Part shown: positions 41,403-53,265 of the stretch, piece by piece
Position numbering within the stretch: the first letter of the stretch is position 1
Layout of the letters: each line of letters opens with the position of its first letter
Assembly (NCBI RefSeq): GCF_019320115.1
Contig: NC_089584.1
Coordinates: 104,771,111 to 104,835,110 of the forward strand
Source: Miscanthus floridulus
Lineage: Eukaryota > Streptophyta > Magnoliopsida > Poales > Poaceae
DNA length: 64,000 nucleotides
Direction of reading: 5' to 3'
Made by a program: the position numbers and the translations under genes
Notes under the pieces: generated by a model
Databases searched by the model: none
What the model was told of the DNA's origin: nothing
The model's input: the letters and a program-made list of their open reading frames with translations, nothing else

Positions 41403-43105
41403 GCTTTTGGATTAGTAAAATAGTAAAGTTTGTAAAGTTGCCACTCAACGAACGCCCCTGCCCCCGCGTTGCTCCCACGCAGGCAACACGGGAGGCCCGA
41501 CTTGTAGCCCGAGCGTCGCTCCGTTTCCTCCGCTTCTCCCGCCGCGCCGCCGCTGAAGCTGGCCACCGGCATGGCCGCTCGGACGGCAGGGCCCTCCCTC
41601 CCTTGAGCGGCGACGCGCGCGGCCGCTGGCCGGCGGCCCCACCCCAGCGCAGCTGCGTGGAGCTCGGTGGGGAGGGCCGCCACGGCTATGGCGGCACCGG
41701 CTGGAGCCCGTGTTGGCGCAGGGGATGGCGTCAGGGCTCTCTGTCTCCTCCGCGCATTCTCTCCTCCAGGTGGTGATGGTGACGGTGGCACCGGCCGGGG
41801 CCGCCGGTCCGGTGCCCGGGCGGCTGGATCCGGGCCTAAGGCGGCTGGATCTGGCCTAGCGGTCGCCGGCGGGTGCGGTGGCGGCCGGGTTCATGCAGGC
41901 TAGGGGGCGGCGCTCTCCTCTTCTCTGCCTGCCCCCTCCTCTCACGGCCTTGGCGCGGCGGCCAGCCGAGGCTACTGCTGCGGCGGCCTGCCAGGCTAGT
42001 CTGCCCGTGCCCGGTCGGCGGCTCGTGTGCACGTCCACAGTGGCCGGTAACAGCCAGGGAGGCCCCGACTGCTCCTTGTATGGCGGGCCAGCTATGGGCA
42101 GTGTATGCGGTTGTGGTCATGACGTAGGCGGCAACATCGGCAGGGGACACCGGGTTCGTGCCCTGGCATCCGAATCCGGCGGCGCCCACAGTGGTGGGGC
42201 ACGTGCCTCATGGCTGCCGGTGGCTCAGGTTGGTAGCGATGGTGGTGGGTGCTAGAGCCGCCGGCGGCGGTCGATGATAGCCTCGACGTGTGGCGGTGTT
42301 ACGCAACGGTGGAGTCAGGTCTGGCTCTACATGTTACCCGGTTTGAGGGGATGGTGGCCGACGCAACTGTGCGGCTGCTACGGGTAGCCGGCGCGTCGAT
42401 GCCCCTCTGAAAGGGTCTCCGTGGGGCGGCAGGACAACAGCGGTGGTGATGCTGGCAGGCAAGTGGTCCGGCTTCGTGGCCCGACGTTCGAGCTGTGGGG
42501 TTCTTGGGCGAAAGCCTCGACGATGGCGCCGCTGGTCGGCGCCGCATTCCCTGTTGGGGGCGTTGCGTCTCCCCTCTAGCATTGTCATCCAAGGGTGAAA
42601 ATCCGGTCTACCGTGGACATGCGGCAGTGGTGCCATCGGCGTCGTTCCCTTTCTGAGGCGTCGCATTTGGATTTCGTCACGGCTTCGATGTCTCCCCTTT
42701 GGCGGTTGCTTGCTTCTCGGCGCGCGGCGACCCTCCCCCCTCTCGACTAGGGCTCTACCGGGGGTCTGTATCTGCTAGGGGCGAGGTGTGGGTTCATGAT
42801 TGCAGGTCGGAGCTGCTCTTCACGTGGGTGTCCGAGCTTGGCAAAGATGACCGGTTGTGGCCGCTAGCCTTGGGGCCGTCGGTGTGTGGCTCGTGGATAT
42901 GACGTGCCATGGGAAGTCGGAGCTGTTGGCAGCTTTGCTTCTGTGCTCGACAATGATGATCTTTGCCAGTGTGTCGTGTTTGTACTCAACCGCGTCGCAT
43001 GGGCTGGTTAGCCCCTTGAATGTCCTGTATGATATCTCGTTGATCTAACCTTTTTGTACATATATTCTTTCGTCTTAATAGATCCGCCATTGTTAAAAAA
43101 AAAAT
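41403..43105 (+). mobile_element. Non-LTR retroposon, 1.7 kb, with poly(A) and target duplication
   Basis: A perfect 12-bp direct repeat, GTAACCCAGACC, lies at 41391-41402 and 43106-43117, and the element ends in a run of ten A (43095-43104). These are signs of insertion by LINE-type target-primed reverse transcription. The interior is very GC-rich (about 41450-42750) with several overlapping frames on both strands, but no RT, endonuclease or other known domain. It is either a non-autonomous LINE derivative or a reverse-transcribed cellular RNA. Confidence 0.8.
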
Positions 43106-43390
43106 GTAACCCAGACCACAGTAATTATCTACAAGTTTTTGCCCCAGAATCTGTCCGTGTTTGTGTGTTTACTCGGTGTTCGGCTGCCCGCTACTAATTT
43201 CTGATCGATATCCTATTTTCCTGTGTTGCAGTTCTCAATAACCTGTGGAGTGAGGGTGAGGCAGACATCAGAGGAAAACACAAAAACAAAGCTGCATGTG
43301 CCAAACGTATCGATGGCAATTAACTTTTCTTATCAAGCATGGTTTTACTTATTTTTCACTGAGGTGGATATCAATCAAGACAGTCTAATC

Positions 43391-43579
43391 ATGAAAACGG
43401 ACGCGACGGCGACGAAGACGTCGACGCCGGGGGTCAGGCCGAAAGCTGGTGGAGCTCTCGATTGCTGTCGCGCGGTGGAACACGCCTTATTGCTCTTGCT
43501 TGCTTTTGCAGCACCCGTGCTTTGCCTCAGGCAGCTGCATGAACAGAAAACCATAAGCACGCATGACATGCATCTATAA
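43391..43579 (+). CDS. Small ORF with one hydrophobic segment, unknown
   Basis: The 62-codon frame begins MKTDATATKTSTPGVRP and contains one hydrophobic stretch (ALLLLLAFAAPVLCL), so a single-pass membrane peptide is possible. The coding-like bias is local. I recognise no family, and expression is unproven. Confidence 0.3.
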   Translation: MKTDATATKTSTPGVRPKAGGALDCCRAVEHALLLLLAFAAPVLCLRQLHEQKTISTHDMHL

Positions 43580-43785
43580 AAGCTTAGCAGTCCAGAGATG
43601 GATGGAACTGTTAACGTTGCGGCCTAGCTTAGCTAAGCTTACAGCAGTTGACTGGGGCGAGGTAGCATCGCCCGGGCAGGCTGTTGATGATGCCCATGGT
43701 GCTGCAGGCGCACTCGTGCGACACGGCGCTCAGTGCGCAGCAGCAGTCCGCGCTCGGTTCCGGCGCGCCGGGCACCATTTGGCTG

Positions 43786-43905
43786 TGGCTGGTCGTAAAC
43801 GATCGTAAATTTTCAGCCGGAACAGTATTTTTTTCTCATACAAACCAACCAACAATACTTCTTTACGAACCAGCAACGATACAAACCAGTCAACCGAACA
43901 GGCCG
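43786..43905. mobile_element. Small MITE with CCTGTTCG ends (copy 2)
   Basis: It shares GTCGTAAACGATCGTAAATTT and TTTTTTTCTCATAC with copy 1 at 9133 and ends CAACCGAACAGGCC. Confidence 0.65.
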
Positions 43906-46605
43906 CTTATTACAGGTCTCAGTGTGCAACGACGGTTCGGGGCGGCGAGCTTAGCATGCCTCACCTACGGAGCGGAGCGGGCGGCGCTTGCGCTTTGGAG
44001 GAGCGAGCGCTGGCTGCAGTTGTGTGTGAGCCAACCGAACACACGAGACGCGCGACGCGTCACGTCCTGAGAATTTTTTAACAGCCTGACATGGATTTTA
44101 ATTTGTCCCTGTAGAAAAAAGTCCTAGCCTGATGCATATTAAACTCCATAAAGCTCCTAGCATCCGCGCTCCCACAGCGATCCTATTACTGTTCGCGTAC
44201 GGTAGATCCAGCCCGTATCCTCCACGTCTCCTGCTCGACCAGTCCCCGCCTCTCTGCTCGCCGTTGCCTTGCGGGCTCGCTTCTTGCTACCGATCGGGAT
44301 GGACATGACATGCCCTCAGGCCCACCATCCGCGCTACATCGGGAGCTCGTGCGTGTGCGCGCCTGCTTTCCCTCTCTCATGATTCAAGGGCCCAGATCTG
44401 GTCTGGCCCAGTGTTGCCTGTTCCGCCTCGGAGCCGTCACGCCCATCCTCGGAGGCGCGCGTCTCCACACGCCACGAACTTAGATGCTCACGCATACATG
44501 TAGCATCGCCATCATATCATATACTACGTACGTGTGCCCCACAAATGAGTACCATGTAATTAGTAGATCTTCGACGAGGGATAAATTGGACGACGGCCAG
44601 GGCATCCGCGTGTAAACTTTCAATGCCTGCATCACACCTGTCATCCGTGACTGCTGAGTGCCGGTAAAAGCTTGGTCAATCCACGGGCTCCGCCGGTTCT
44701 CGTGTCTTGGCCTCCGCCTACGGCGTTGTAAACGGGTCCACGCCGCTTTGACCGAAAAAAATAAAGAATCTGCGGTAAATAAATTGGCTGCACGGTGCCT
44801 CTCCACGTATTCTCCCCATCCTCGCCCCCTCCGTCACCTCGCCTCCTCCGCTCCCGGCACGCGCCGCCGCCATACCCATCTTCACCCGCTCCGACTTCTT
44901 CTTCCTGCCTACTCCACTCCTCGCCTCGCCTTTTGTGTCTCGCCGGCCTACAGGCCGACGCTCTAGCCCCCACGTGCCACGGCCCTCCTCCGCAGTGTGT
45001 CGGCCTAGACCATGCCAGCCCCTGCCTCGGCGGCGGCGGCGGCGCAATGTCGCATCCCCAGCCACGGCGTGTCCCCGGTGACGAGGTCAGGAACGGCTCT
45101 GCGCAGCATGCCGCCTCGCCACCTCCGCCTCTTCGTCTCCCCTAGCGGCCGTGCTTCCTCCCCCACGCCATTGGCGCATGCCAATGCAGTGGCCGGCCTT
45201 GCTGGTGGCTGGGTGCGCGGATCCAAGATGCACAGGCTGCGACGACGACGGCTCTCCCAGACTTATCTCAGGTTCGCATCAGCATGGACATGCTGGCCCG
45301 CTGCCGGCTCCACTCCTCCAAAATTTGCATTCTTGTGCTGCATCACCGCTCTTCCTGGTTGAATTCCACCTGTGCGCCATCTCCTCCCTCATCACAGTCC
45401 TCTTTTTTCTGTAGATCCACCTCCTTCCACTCTTCATTCTGCAGGAACTTCAGCTTATTTTCTTCCGGTTAGCTTAAATTCTGTCCTCACATGTAATGTA
45501 TTTCTGTTTCATCTCATCTCCAACTTTTATTCTATGCCCAGGGATGCATCGGTTCCTCACGACAATGTGATAAGATTCTACTGACAAACAGAGGCACCCT
45601 CAGGTAACAATGTACTGCATGCAACAAGGGAAGGGAACACTCCCTGGAAAGACCAACTAAAAGAAGAGGTTGTATATTCGGATAAACCAATTTGCTGATG
45701 CCTATGCTACAGTATGCCTTCTGTGCTTGCTTTGTTCTATACGATGGCACCTCATGCTTAGCATAGTTCTACATTGTTTTACTTGAGATGAGATGTAGTG
45801 TCATATGTTGCACATACAAATTGGTTTATCCGGTTATTTCGGAATACATCAGAGCAAGTGGCTATACATTTAAACTAAAAAATATATACCTTACTGTTTC
45901 GGTGTACACATCTTTATTTCAATGTGTTTCATGTGCTACAACCAAGGGCTGAATTTGATGTGTACCTAAAAGGGATGTCTTAGTCTAATGGTTTGCTCTG
46001 GCTCATGACAAAAAAGGTTCGGTGTTCTTGATGTATATAAAAGTAGCCTTTGGTGACAGCCATTCTCTGGTTCCCTAAATCAAAGCTGCTCATTTTAATC
46101 TGCATGTCTTGGTCATAGATTTCCATGGTTGTATTACGAAAACTACATGATAGATGTGCTCTTTTGTCTTGTGATTATCGTATATTACGTTGTTTTCCAT
46201 CGTATTTTTTTTCAAGCAGCATCGGCCTAATTTGTTTCCGAGGTGATTGTATTAATTAGCACCAGCTCTACCTATCAATTAAGGGCAAGGAGTCTTATGT
46301 AGTTTTTTCAGTGATTAGCTCCAAAGTGATCTCTCTTCTATACATACAAAACATGCCATCTTGGTTGATTGAGTCATCGTTATTATGGCCTCTGTCATAC
46401 TGAACTTCAACATATCCCTTCTTGAACAGCAAGATTTGTATAGCCTGTAGAACAATATGCATTTCTGCTCTAAGAAAAATATGCTTATCTGTGACTGCAC
46501 TTTTTAAGGGTCTATGAAAAATCATCTCGCTTTAGCGTGTATCATGGACATGTGCCTGTTCAATGAGATTATTTGTTTGGTCACGCTAACTTGAAGCCCT
46601 TATGC
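43906..46605. other. No recognised gene; GC-rich block and AT-rich stretch
   Basis: 44790-45420 is GC-rich with overlapping proline- and serine-rich frames but no known domain; it may be the 5' part of an unrecognised transcript or a gene remnant. 45420-46600 is AT-rich and intron-like. Confidence 0.35.
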
Positions 46606-46800
46606 ATGAAAATAAAATGATGTAGTTTCAGACTATCTGAATTGGTGCCCTCTCAACAAAATGGTGGACCTCAAGGTATGTAACTGTGCAGTGTCAGTTC
46701 TACCAGTACCTTATGCAGCAAAATAAAATGAATAAATTTCAGGGTATCTGAATTGGTGCCTTCTGAACAAAATGGCATGTATGTAACCGTGCACTAATAG
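46606..46800. repeat. Diverged tandem duplication, about 111-bp unit
   Basis: ATCTGAATTGGTGCC and AACAAAATGG recur about 111 bp apart, preceded by AAAATAAAATGA in both copies. No coding potential. Confidence 0.75.
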
Positions 46801-47867
46801 TTTTATAGTTGTTCTTTTCCCCATTTGTGACTTAATGAGTACTGAAAATAACAGCAGGGCCATACTTTTCTTTTCCAAAAAATGGCTTCATTCTATTCAA
46901 GTAATACATCCATCCATGCTTGTGCTTCTGACCTGACCCTGCCGCGAGATACTGTGCACTTAAAATCTACGTGCTTCTATCTTTGGATTACTTATATGTT
47001 ATAGAGTTGTTGATGGACATGCTTTGCAGGACTTCTAAAAGGAAATGATGAATCTGACTTTATCCATCAAGTTTTGATGTTTTCAAGTCGAACCTACATA
47101 CCTTTTGTTGCTCTGTTCATGTATATTGCTCTAGCCAGTCCCTAGGATGTTTTATCAATTGCTTTAACTGTAGTGGTCCATGCCACACATGCACTATCTG
47201 TATGTATAATTCGCTGCAGTTGTACTTTTCTGTAAAGGATTTTACCAAAACTTCATATAAAGAGAATATTTGGCCTATATGTCTATCCGATTTGACCTTG
47301 TTAGAGTTCATCAAATTTTGGTTCCAATTGCAATCACCGTTAAAGATTTTATTTACTGCCTGATATTTTCCCCATTTTTTTTTCCTTCTGTCACAAGGTG
47401 TATATAAGTCAGTTATATTTGTTATGCAACTTGAAATCACGCTCTCTAAGAAGAAATTTAGCAAAACCTTATTACTTCAAAATGATCCGCTAACAAAATA
47501 CCAAATGTTCTGGATGAAGTTTCTAATAATCCAGTTTGATGCGCCCACAGCATATTGGTTCACGTCATCGCCTGCAACAGGACGGGCGCGGCGAAGCGCG
47601 CCACACGTCCTAGTACGGTTGAAAGCCGTTTCTCTATGCCATTTCTCCTAAAAATCGTACATGAACTAAAAAACTATATGCTCCCTGGAATGAAATTTGG
47701 ATTTATACTATTTGGAAGTTCTCGTGAATTGAATCCATCGGCTGGAAGGTAGCACTATAGCCAACGTGCCTCGAAGAACCGGGCGGTTCCTTTCCAGTGG
47801 CCGCAGCTGGACTCAGGTGGCTGGGGGGCCGTGGCGCAGCCGGGCCCAAGTGCTATGGATACAATGC
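46801..47867. other. No recognised gene
   Basis: AT-rich sequence without a convincing ORF, followed by a short GC-rich part (47540-47860). Confidence 0.4.
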
Positions 47868-47982
47868 TCGCTGGTTGGTTTCAGTCAGGGCTTATCAGTC
47901 ATGATACAATATTTTTTTCTCACAACAAACCAGCATCAGTCGAACTTATCAACCTAGAAACCAACCAGCGAACAGGCTGAGT
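47868..47982. mobile_element. Small MITE with CCTGTTCG ends (copy 3)
   Basis: Contains GGGCTTATCAGTCATGA and TTTTTTTCTCACAACAAACC and ends CCAGCGAACAGGCTGAG. Belongs to the same family as 9133 and 43786. Confidence 0.65.
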
Positions 47983-48046
47983 ATCTCAGTCCTCTGTCGT
48001 GACGGCAAATGAGGGTCATCCCGGTCCAGTCATGGCTTCGTTGGGA

Positions 48047-48146
48047 TGTCAGGCTGAAAAGTACTGTTAGCTAATTTGTTGTGAGAGAAAAACACTGTAC
48101 TATGACTAATAAGTCAGGCTGATAAGTTCAAATGAACAGGGCCATA
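48047..48146. mobile_element. Small MITE, same family, opposite strand (copy 4)
   Basis: Reads TTGTTGTGAGAGAAAAACA and ends AATGAACAGGGCC, the inverted version of the TCTCACAACAAA motif in copy 3. It lies only about 65 bp from copy 3. Confidence 0.6.
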
Positions 48147-48396
48147 CAATTTTGATATTTGTTGCAAAAAACTAAAACTTTCAACGCATATTGCATAAGG
48201 ATTATGTAATTATTTGGCACTATGTTGCAATAAAACCCCCTACCTTTCTCATCACACGAAGGCAATGTTCCATGGCATGGAGGTTGAGAAATGGGTCCAT
48301 TGTTACTTTGTAATGAGAAAGCTGCTGTTTGTTGCAAACTTGCAATACTTTGTTGAGGTAGTGGTACGTTTGTACAAAGAAAACCAACCGTTATAC

Positions 48397-48560
48397 TCCC
48401 TCCGTTAAGATATATAGTTAATTGCTAGAAAAGCAATATCATCTTATATTAAGAACTAACTCGAATATAGATCTACTATTACAATCTTTTTAATTTGACT
48501 CATTGTAAATTAAAATTTACAAGTTTCATCTAAAAAATATACATTATATTGCGAAACAAG
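48397..48560. mobile_element. Stowaway-like fragment (one end)
   Basis: Starts TACTCCCTCCGTTAAGATA, the typical CTCCCTCCGT end after TA. No matching opposite end is visible, so it is truncated or diverged. Confidence 0.45.
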
Positions 48561-49307
48561 GCTCTTCCTCATTCCAGATCTATCGGTTACTAAAGCTAGT
48601 AATGGTTCCGTTCAAAATTGGTTTTATGGTTTAGTTTTCATTGTGGGGGTTTGGTGGGAAGTGGGTTAAGAAGCTAGCGGTCTAGTTTGGTCTGGGCTAG
48701 CCATTATGGTTTGGTTTGGTTTGGTTCAGGATGCTTTGGTTTGCTAGATCTACATATGGGTTCCACATCGAAAGCCAAATCCTGAAATTGAAACCTTGTG
48801 TCCACACCATAAAATTTAGCGAATTTGACTAAAGTTTGTTGAAGATGTCTCCAAATGATAGCTAGTTACTTCGTGCAGACTAGGGTGGCCAGATCTACAC
48901 ATGGGCCCATGTCAAAATCCAAACCTATGATTTGTCATTTTCATACTTATTAAACTAGAACCAGCCATTTTTAATATTTGTGGTGTTTTCATTAGATATA
49001 CACCTGCACTACATTCTAGACAGGACATGCACTTTCGCTGTTATAGTTTCTTAATGATTGCTCCTTCACTATTATATTCTTATAATGTGTCATCACTTCT
49101 TAATTTGCACTGCCTGCTCATGTTAGTCTCGTTGTTTACTCTTCCTAGTTTTAGTTAATATGTTCTTCGCTTTTTGGCTTTATCCTAGAGGTAGGACATG
49201 CACTTGTGCTTGAGTTGTTATAATCTCTTAATGCTTGCCCCCTACGTAATTATATTCTTGTTCTTTTTACGGGTTTTCTCTTTATTTGTTTTCTTTATTA
49301 ACTTGTT
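48561..49307. other. No recognised gene; GGTTT-rich stretch
   Basis: Simple GGTTT-type runs (48600-48740) and otherwise AT-rich sequence. Confidence 0.4.
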
Positions 49308-50056
49308 ATGGAATTACTTAGGATCTTAAACATGGATGAAGCAGGGTTGAGAGAACAAGTTAGATCAATGGTGCTTTTTATAGAGGGCAGTAGACCACGT
49401 CCTGAAACCCCGGACAAGCCTGAAACTATTTCTTTCATGGGCACTATAATCCTGGCTGAACCTCAGTTTTTCTACGTGGTGGTGGACCATGCTATGGCAA
49501 GAGATGGGTTTAGCTATGAAGTTACCCTGCCAGATGAATTGGTGGTGTGTTGTATTCTGAGTTCTTTGTAGCAGAAAAAAGAGAATTGGCTGCATTCTTT
49601 GTCTATTGCAATATTGTAAACTACAATGTGTATAAGATATATGTTGTTCAGTTTGGAGCGGAAGAAGTTTCTAGATTTGATGTTGTTCGGGTAGCAGACT
49701 TCGATGAGCACTGAACTTCTTTCTCCCAGGAGGCCGAGTGAAGTAAGTCTTCTTTAAAATCTATTCACCTAAATATGTTTTGAGTTTTGTTTGTTGCCTA
49801 TGTGTCTTAGTTTTAAATGATTTATTTGTCCAGCGATGTGGCAGATCACTTTTTCATGTTTGACTGTTCTACTACTGGAAACACCAAGAACGGAGGGGCA
49901 CCTGTTTTCAATGAAGCTGGAGCATTAGTTGGGATATGTTATCAAAGCCCTTTGGTACCACCTTACGCCTACACTTTGAGTGCAATAGAGGCTAATCTGT
50001 TGGAGCTTAGTGCAATGCCAGTGCAAACAATTGAAGGGTTTTTTCAGCAAGTCTGA
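49308..50056 (+). pseudogene. Trypsin-like peptidase-domain gene, degenerate
   Basis: The first frame (49308-49571) contains SMVLFIEGS and MGTIILAEPQFFYVVVDHA, resembling the start of plant trypsin-like (Deg-type) domains where a histidine follows a beta strand. A shifted frame continues with FVAEKRELAAFFVY and VVQFGAEEVSRFDVVRVADF. After a likely intron (49743-49833, GT...AG) comes DHFFMFDCSTTG and KNGGAPVFNEAGALVGICY, the position of the catalytic GNSGGP loop. The nucleophile Ser is missing here (KNGG). With a frameshift and no nucleophile it is unlikely to be an active protease. Family assignment is by motif order only. Confidence 0.42.
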
Positions 50057-51415
50057 CTAAGGGGTGCAACTTAATGTTAGTTATTTCTTAAAATATCAAT
50101 AACAGTGACTATCTTTCTTTGCCCTTGTGATGGTGTGTTTGTAGTTGAATTAGCATGATCTATTCCAAATCATGAGCCATGAATCTTATATGATTCCTAA
50201 TTGTTATAGCTTTCTACTTTGTTATGTGGGCTTCATGTCATCATGCTTGAACGTGACTGTTTCAAATGGGGTTGGTCATGTGACTAGAGTAGTATGTATG
50301 CTAATACTTCATACTTGTGTCTATTCTCTCTATTTCCTTAACAGATGCTTGGCGTTTTGCATGTCTTGGGTCATTACTTGTTACTTGATCTGCTCCCTGC
50401 TACTAGTTTAATTTTGTTGGAAAATGTAGGGGCTATTGGGAGGTTAATAATGCATGGTTTCATAGGGGGGACATTATTAAATTGGATTAGAGGCTTGGAT
50501 CACTAATAATCTTTTTGATGGGTTATTGGTAGACTAATTATTGTTGTTTTCCTGTTTAGTTTTTTTGTTAGCCAAATTTGACATTAATTGTTCTGACATC
50601 TGACCTATGCATCACAGGGCTTCGAAGCTAGCTAGCCAGATATGCTTATTCAACAATGTTTTGGTGTGCCAGCGACTCAGCATAGTGTGGTGCCTCTCAA
50701 GTAGCGAGCCGATTGGAGTAGTTCTTCCCCTTCAATGTCCAATAACTAATAACGTTATTATGAATTTTTGTGAATTTGCTTTTATAGCTTCTAGACTAGG
50801 TAACCACTAGCTATCTTAGCTCGCTATTTAAAACCTTCATAAGTGGCATGGCAAAAGGTGGAGGAAATCTCTATTTATAGATGTGCATGTTCTTTAGGAT
50901 TGTGTTATGTGGAACATTCCACACTCCCAACAAAGTATTTATTTCTATATTTTCTCCTTCATCCTTATCTAAAATCTACATTTTTCCTACTATGCTAAAA
51001 TATCTAGCTCTAGAACTTTGTCAACTAAGTATGGTTACTTCTCCTAGTCTTTTCTTCCTTTTCCATGAAGCACAACAATACTCTTTTCCTACTATGCTAA
51101 AATATCTAGCTCACTATTTAAAACCTTCATAAGTCCATTTGAAACCCTCTCTAAGCTTCTTCACACGCATTAAGTGGTTATCTTATTGAGATTGTACTTG
51201 TCACTTGTTGCATTCCAAAATATATCAAATACTAGGGTTCACTAGCTCATGAACAAACTCATATACTACCACTAGATTAACTCAACCAATCAAGAAATAG
51301 TTGTAGGTTATGAATTTAAAGATTTCATTTGTTATGCATGATCCTATTAAGCAGTATTATATGCACTAACCACATACTAGGAAGGGATGAAATAATCATG
51401 CGTATTACAATGATA
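50057..51415. other. No recognised gene; short local duplications
   Basis: CTATTTAAAACCTTCATAAGT occurs near 50824 and 51115, and TTTTCCTACTATGCTAAAATATCTAGCTC-type sequence near 50985 and 51085, so a local duplication is present. No coding signal. Confidence 0.45.
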
Positions 51416-51420
51416 CCTTT

Positions 51421-53260
51421 TGAAAGGATCTAAATGGCTATAGGGGGTAAATAGCCTAATAAATTTTCTTGCAAAGACAATAGAGCAACTTGTTAGACAA
51501 TAAGATGGTGGTTAAGAAAACTAAGTGCTCTAGCTCTATTTCACAACAAGCAAGCGTTTCCTACACAATTCTAGTTGTTATGATCTCTAAGGTTGATTTC
51601 ACTCAAAGCAAACAACCTAGCAACTACACAACTAAGCTAGAGAGCAAGCTAGGAGACAAGTTATAATTAGTTACATCTACTAGCTACTCTACAAGCTACA
51701 CAAGCAAAAAAGCTCTACACAAGAATATAGGAAATGAAATGCACAAGTGATAGAGCTTTTCCCAAACCGGGTAGGTGTCAATCAAGAATACCAAAGAGAG
51801 AATATGACACAAGATATATCCCCGTGGTTCGGTTGCTTGCTGGCAACCTACGTCCATGTTGTGGCGAGACACTAACTCACTGGCTCACGCGCTAATAGGC
51901 ATTACACGTCTAGCCCAACACATGAGCATTGTAAGAACCACACAAAAGAGGCTCTACAAGCCATGATTCTACTATAGTTGCCTTTCGCAATCTCCCACGG
52001 GGAATAGGCACAAGAACCCCTCATAATCAATCATGGAGCTAGAAACAATCACCACCTTCTACTCAACAATCCTCCAAGCTTTGGGCTCGCTAGGTGACAG
52101 CAATCAGCAAGAGTAACAGGAGCTTAACTAGCCTAACTCACCCAACTAGTACCACAAGATGCAAGAACACTAAGCAATGCACTAGCGGCTCTCTAAATCT
52201 CACTCAAATGATGAAACCAAGGATCAAAGCGAGTGGAGTGTGTTTCTCAGCCCTCAAAAAGCGTGCCCAAGTGAATGGGGTGCCAAGAGAGTGGTCAAAG
52301 CTGGCCACAAGGTCTATTTATAGACCCACCAAAGAATAGAATCGTTACCCCCTTGGAGCAGATTTTTGCGGGGGCACCGGATGCCTTACTGTGTGGTTAC
52401 TTCAACGTTCAAAAATTTGACCGTTGGATGCCTGTTAGAGCTCTAGTGTGCCACCAGATACAACAATGGTGATGTCTAGTGCATAGAGTGTCACGCGCAC
52501 CCGATTGCAACCATCTCCGTGTGCCCAATTTGGTGCCATGACCGGTGCACCAGATATGCCGCACCGGTGACGTTTGGTGCCTTGTGTGCGCTGGAGAACG
52601 AGTTTACAACCTCTTCGAGTGCCCTGTTTGGTGTGGCACATCCAGTGCACACCGGAGTGCTTGGTGCCCGGCAATGTGCTGTGCTGAGTTAGAGTGCTAC
52701 CTTTGTATCCAGTGCCAGGTGACCGGTGGCACACCGTCCATGCCAGTTCTTGAAAAACAGAACCACCAAGAGCTCCCAAGCGCGTCCTCTCACACGTGCT
52801 AACTCTGAAATATTTTTTCACAAACATATTAGATCCAAGTTAGCATTTTCAAAGGATTTTTCATAAACAATTGCGCTTGCTCTCGGTTGTGCACTAGTCC
52901 TAAATGCAAATGCGTAGTTTTCCAACACCTAGTGGCACTAGATGACCGAATTGTGCAATAGAGCTCCCCTCTTAATAGTACGACCATCTATCCTAAATTC
53001 GATCACGCACACTATTGTGTCTTGATCGGCAAAACAAAATCTCTATTTATACCTTTGCCTTGAGCTCATAGGGTTTTGTTTTTCTCTTTCTCCTTTTCCA
53101 AGTTGGAGCACATGATCATGATCATATGGCCATCTTCATCACCTTGAGTGCCACCTAGCTCCTCCTTGGATGTGAACCAACCTATCTCATACATCACTTA
53201 GAGCAAAGGGTTAGTTCACTTAGGTTTCATCAATTAGCTAAAACCAAACTAGAGCTTTCA
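51421..53260 (+). mobile_element. Solo LTR (1840 bp), third copy
   Basis: It starts TGAAAGGATC and ends AGAGCTTTCA, with a perfect 5-bp target duplication CCTTT at 51416-51420 and 53261-53265. A TATA-like CTATTTATAG lies near 52314. The palindromic array is more diverged than in the other two copies. Confidence 0.87.
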
Positions 53261-53265
53261 CCTTT

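Noticed and set aside
41351..42255. Several 100-150-codon frames in the GC-rich retroposon as genes
   Set aside because: They overlap in many frames on both strands, with Gly/Ala/Arg bias, and show no domain.
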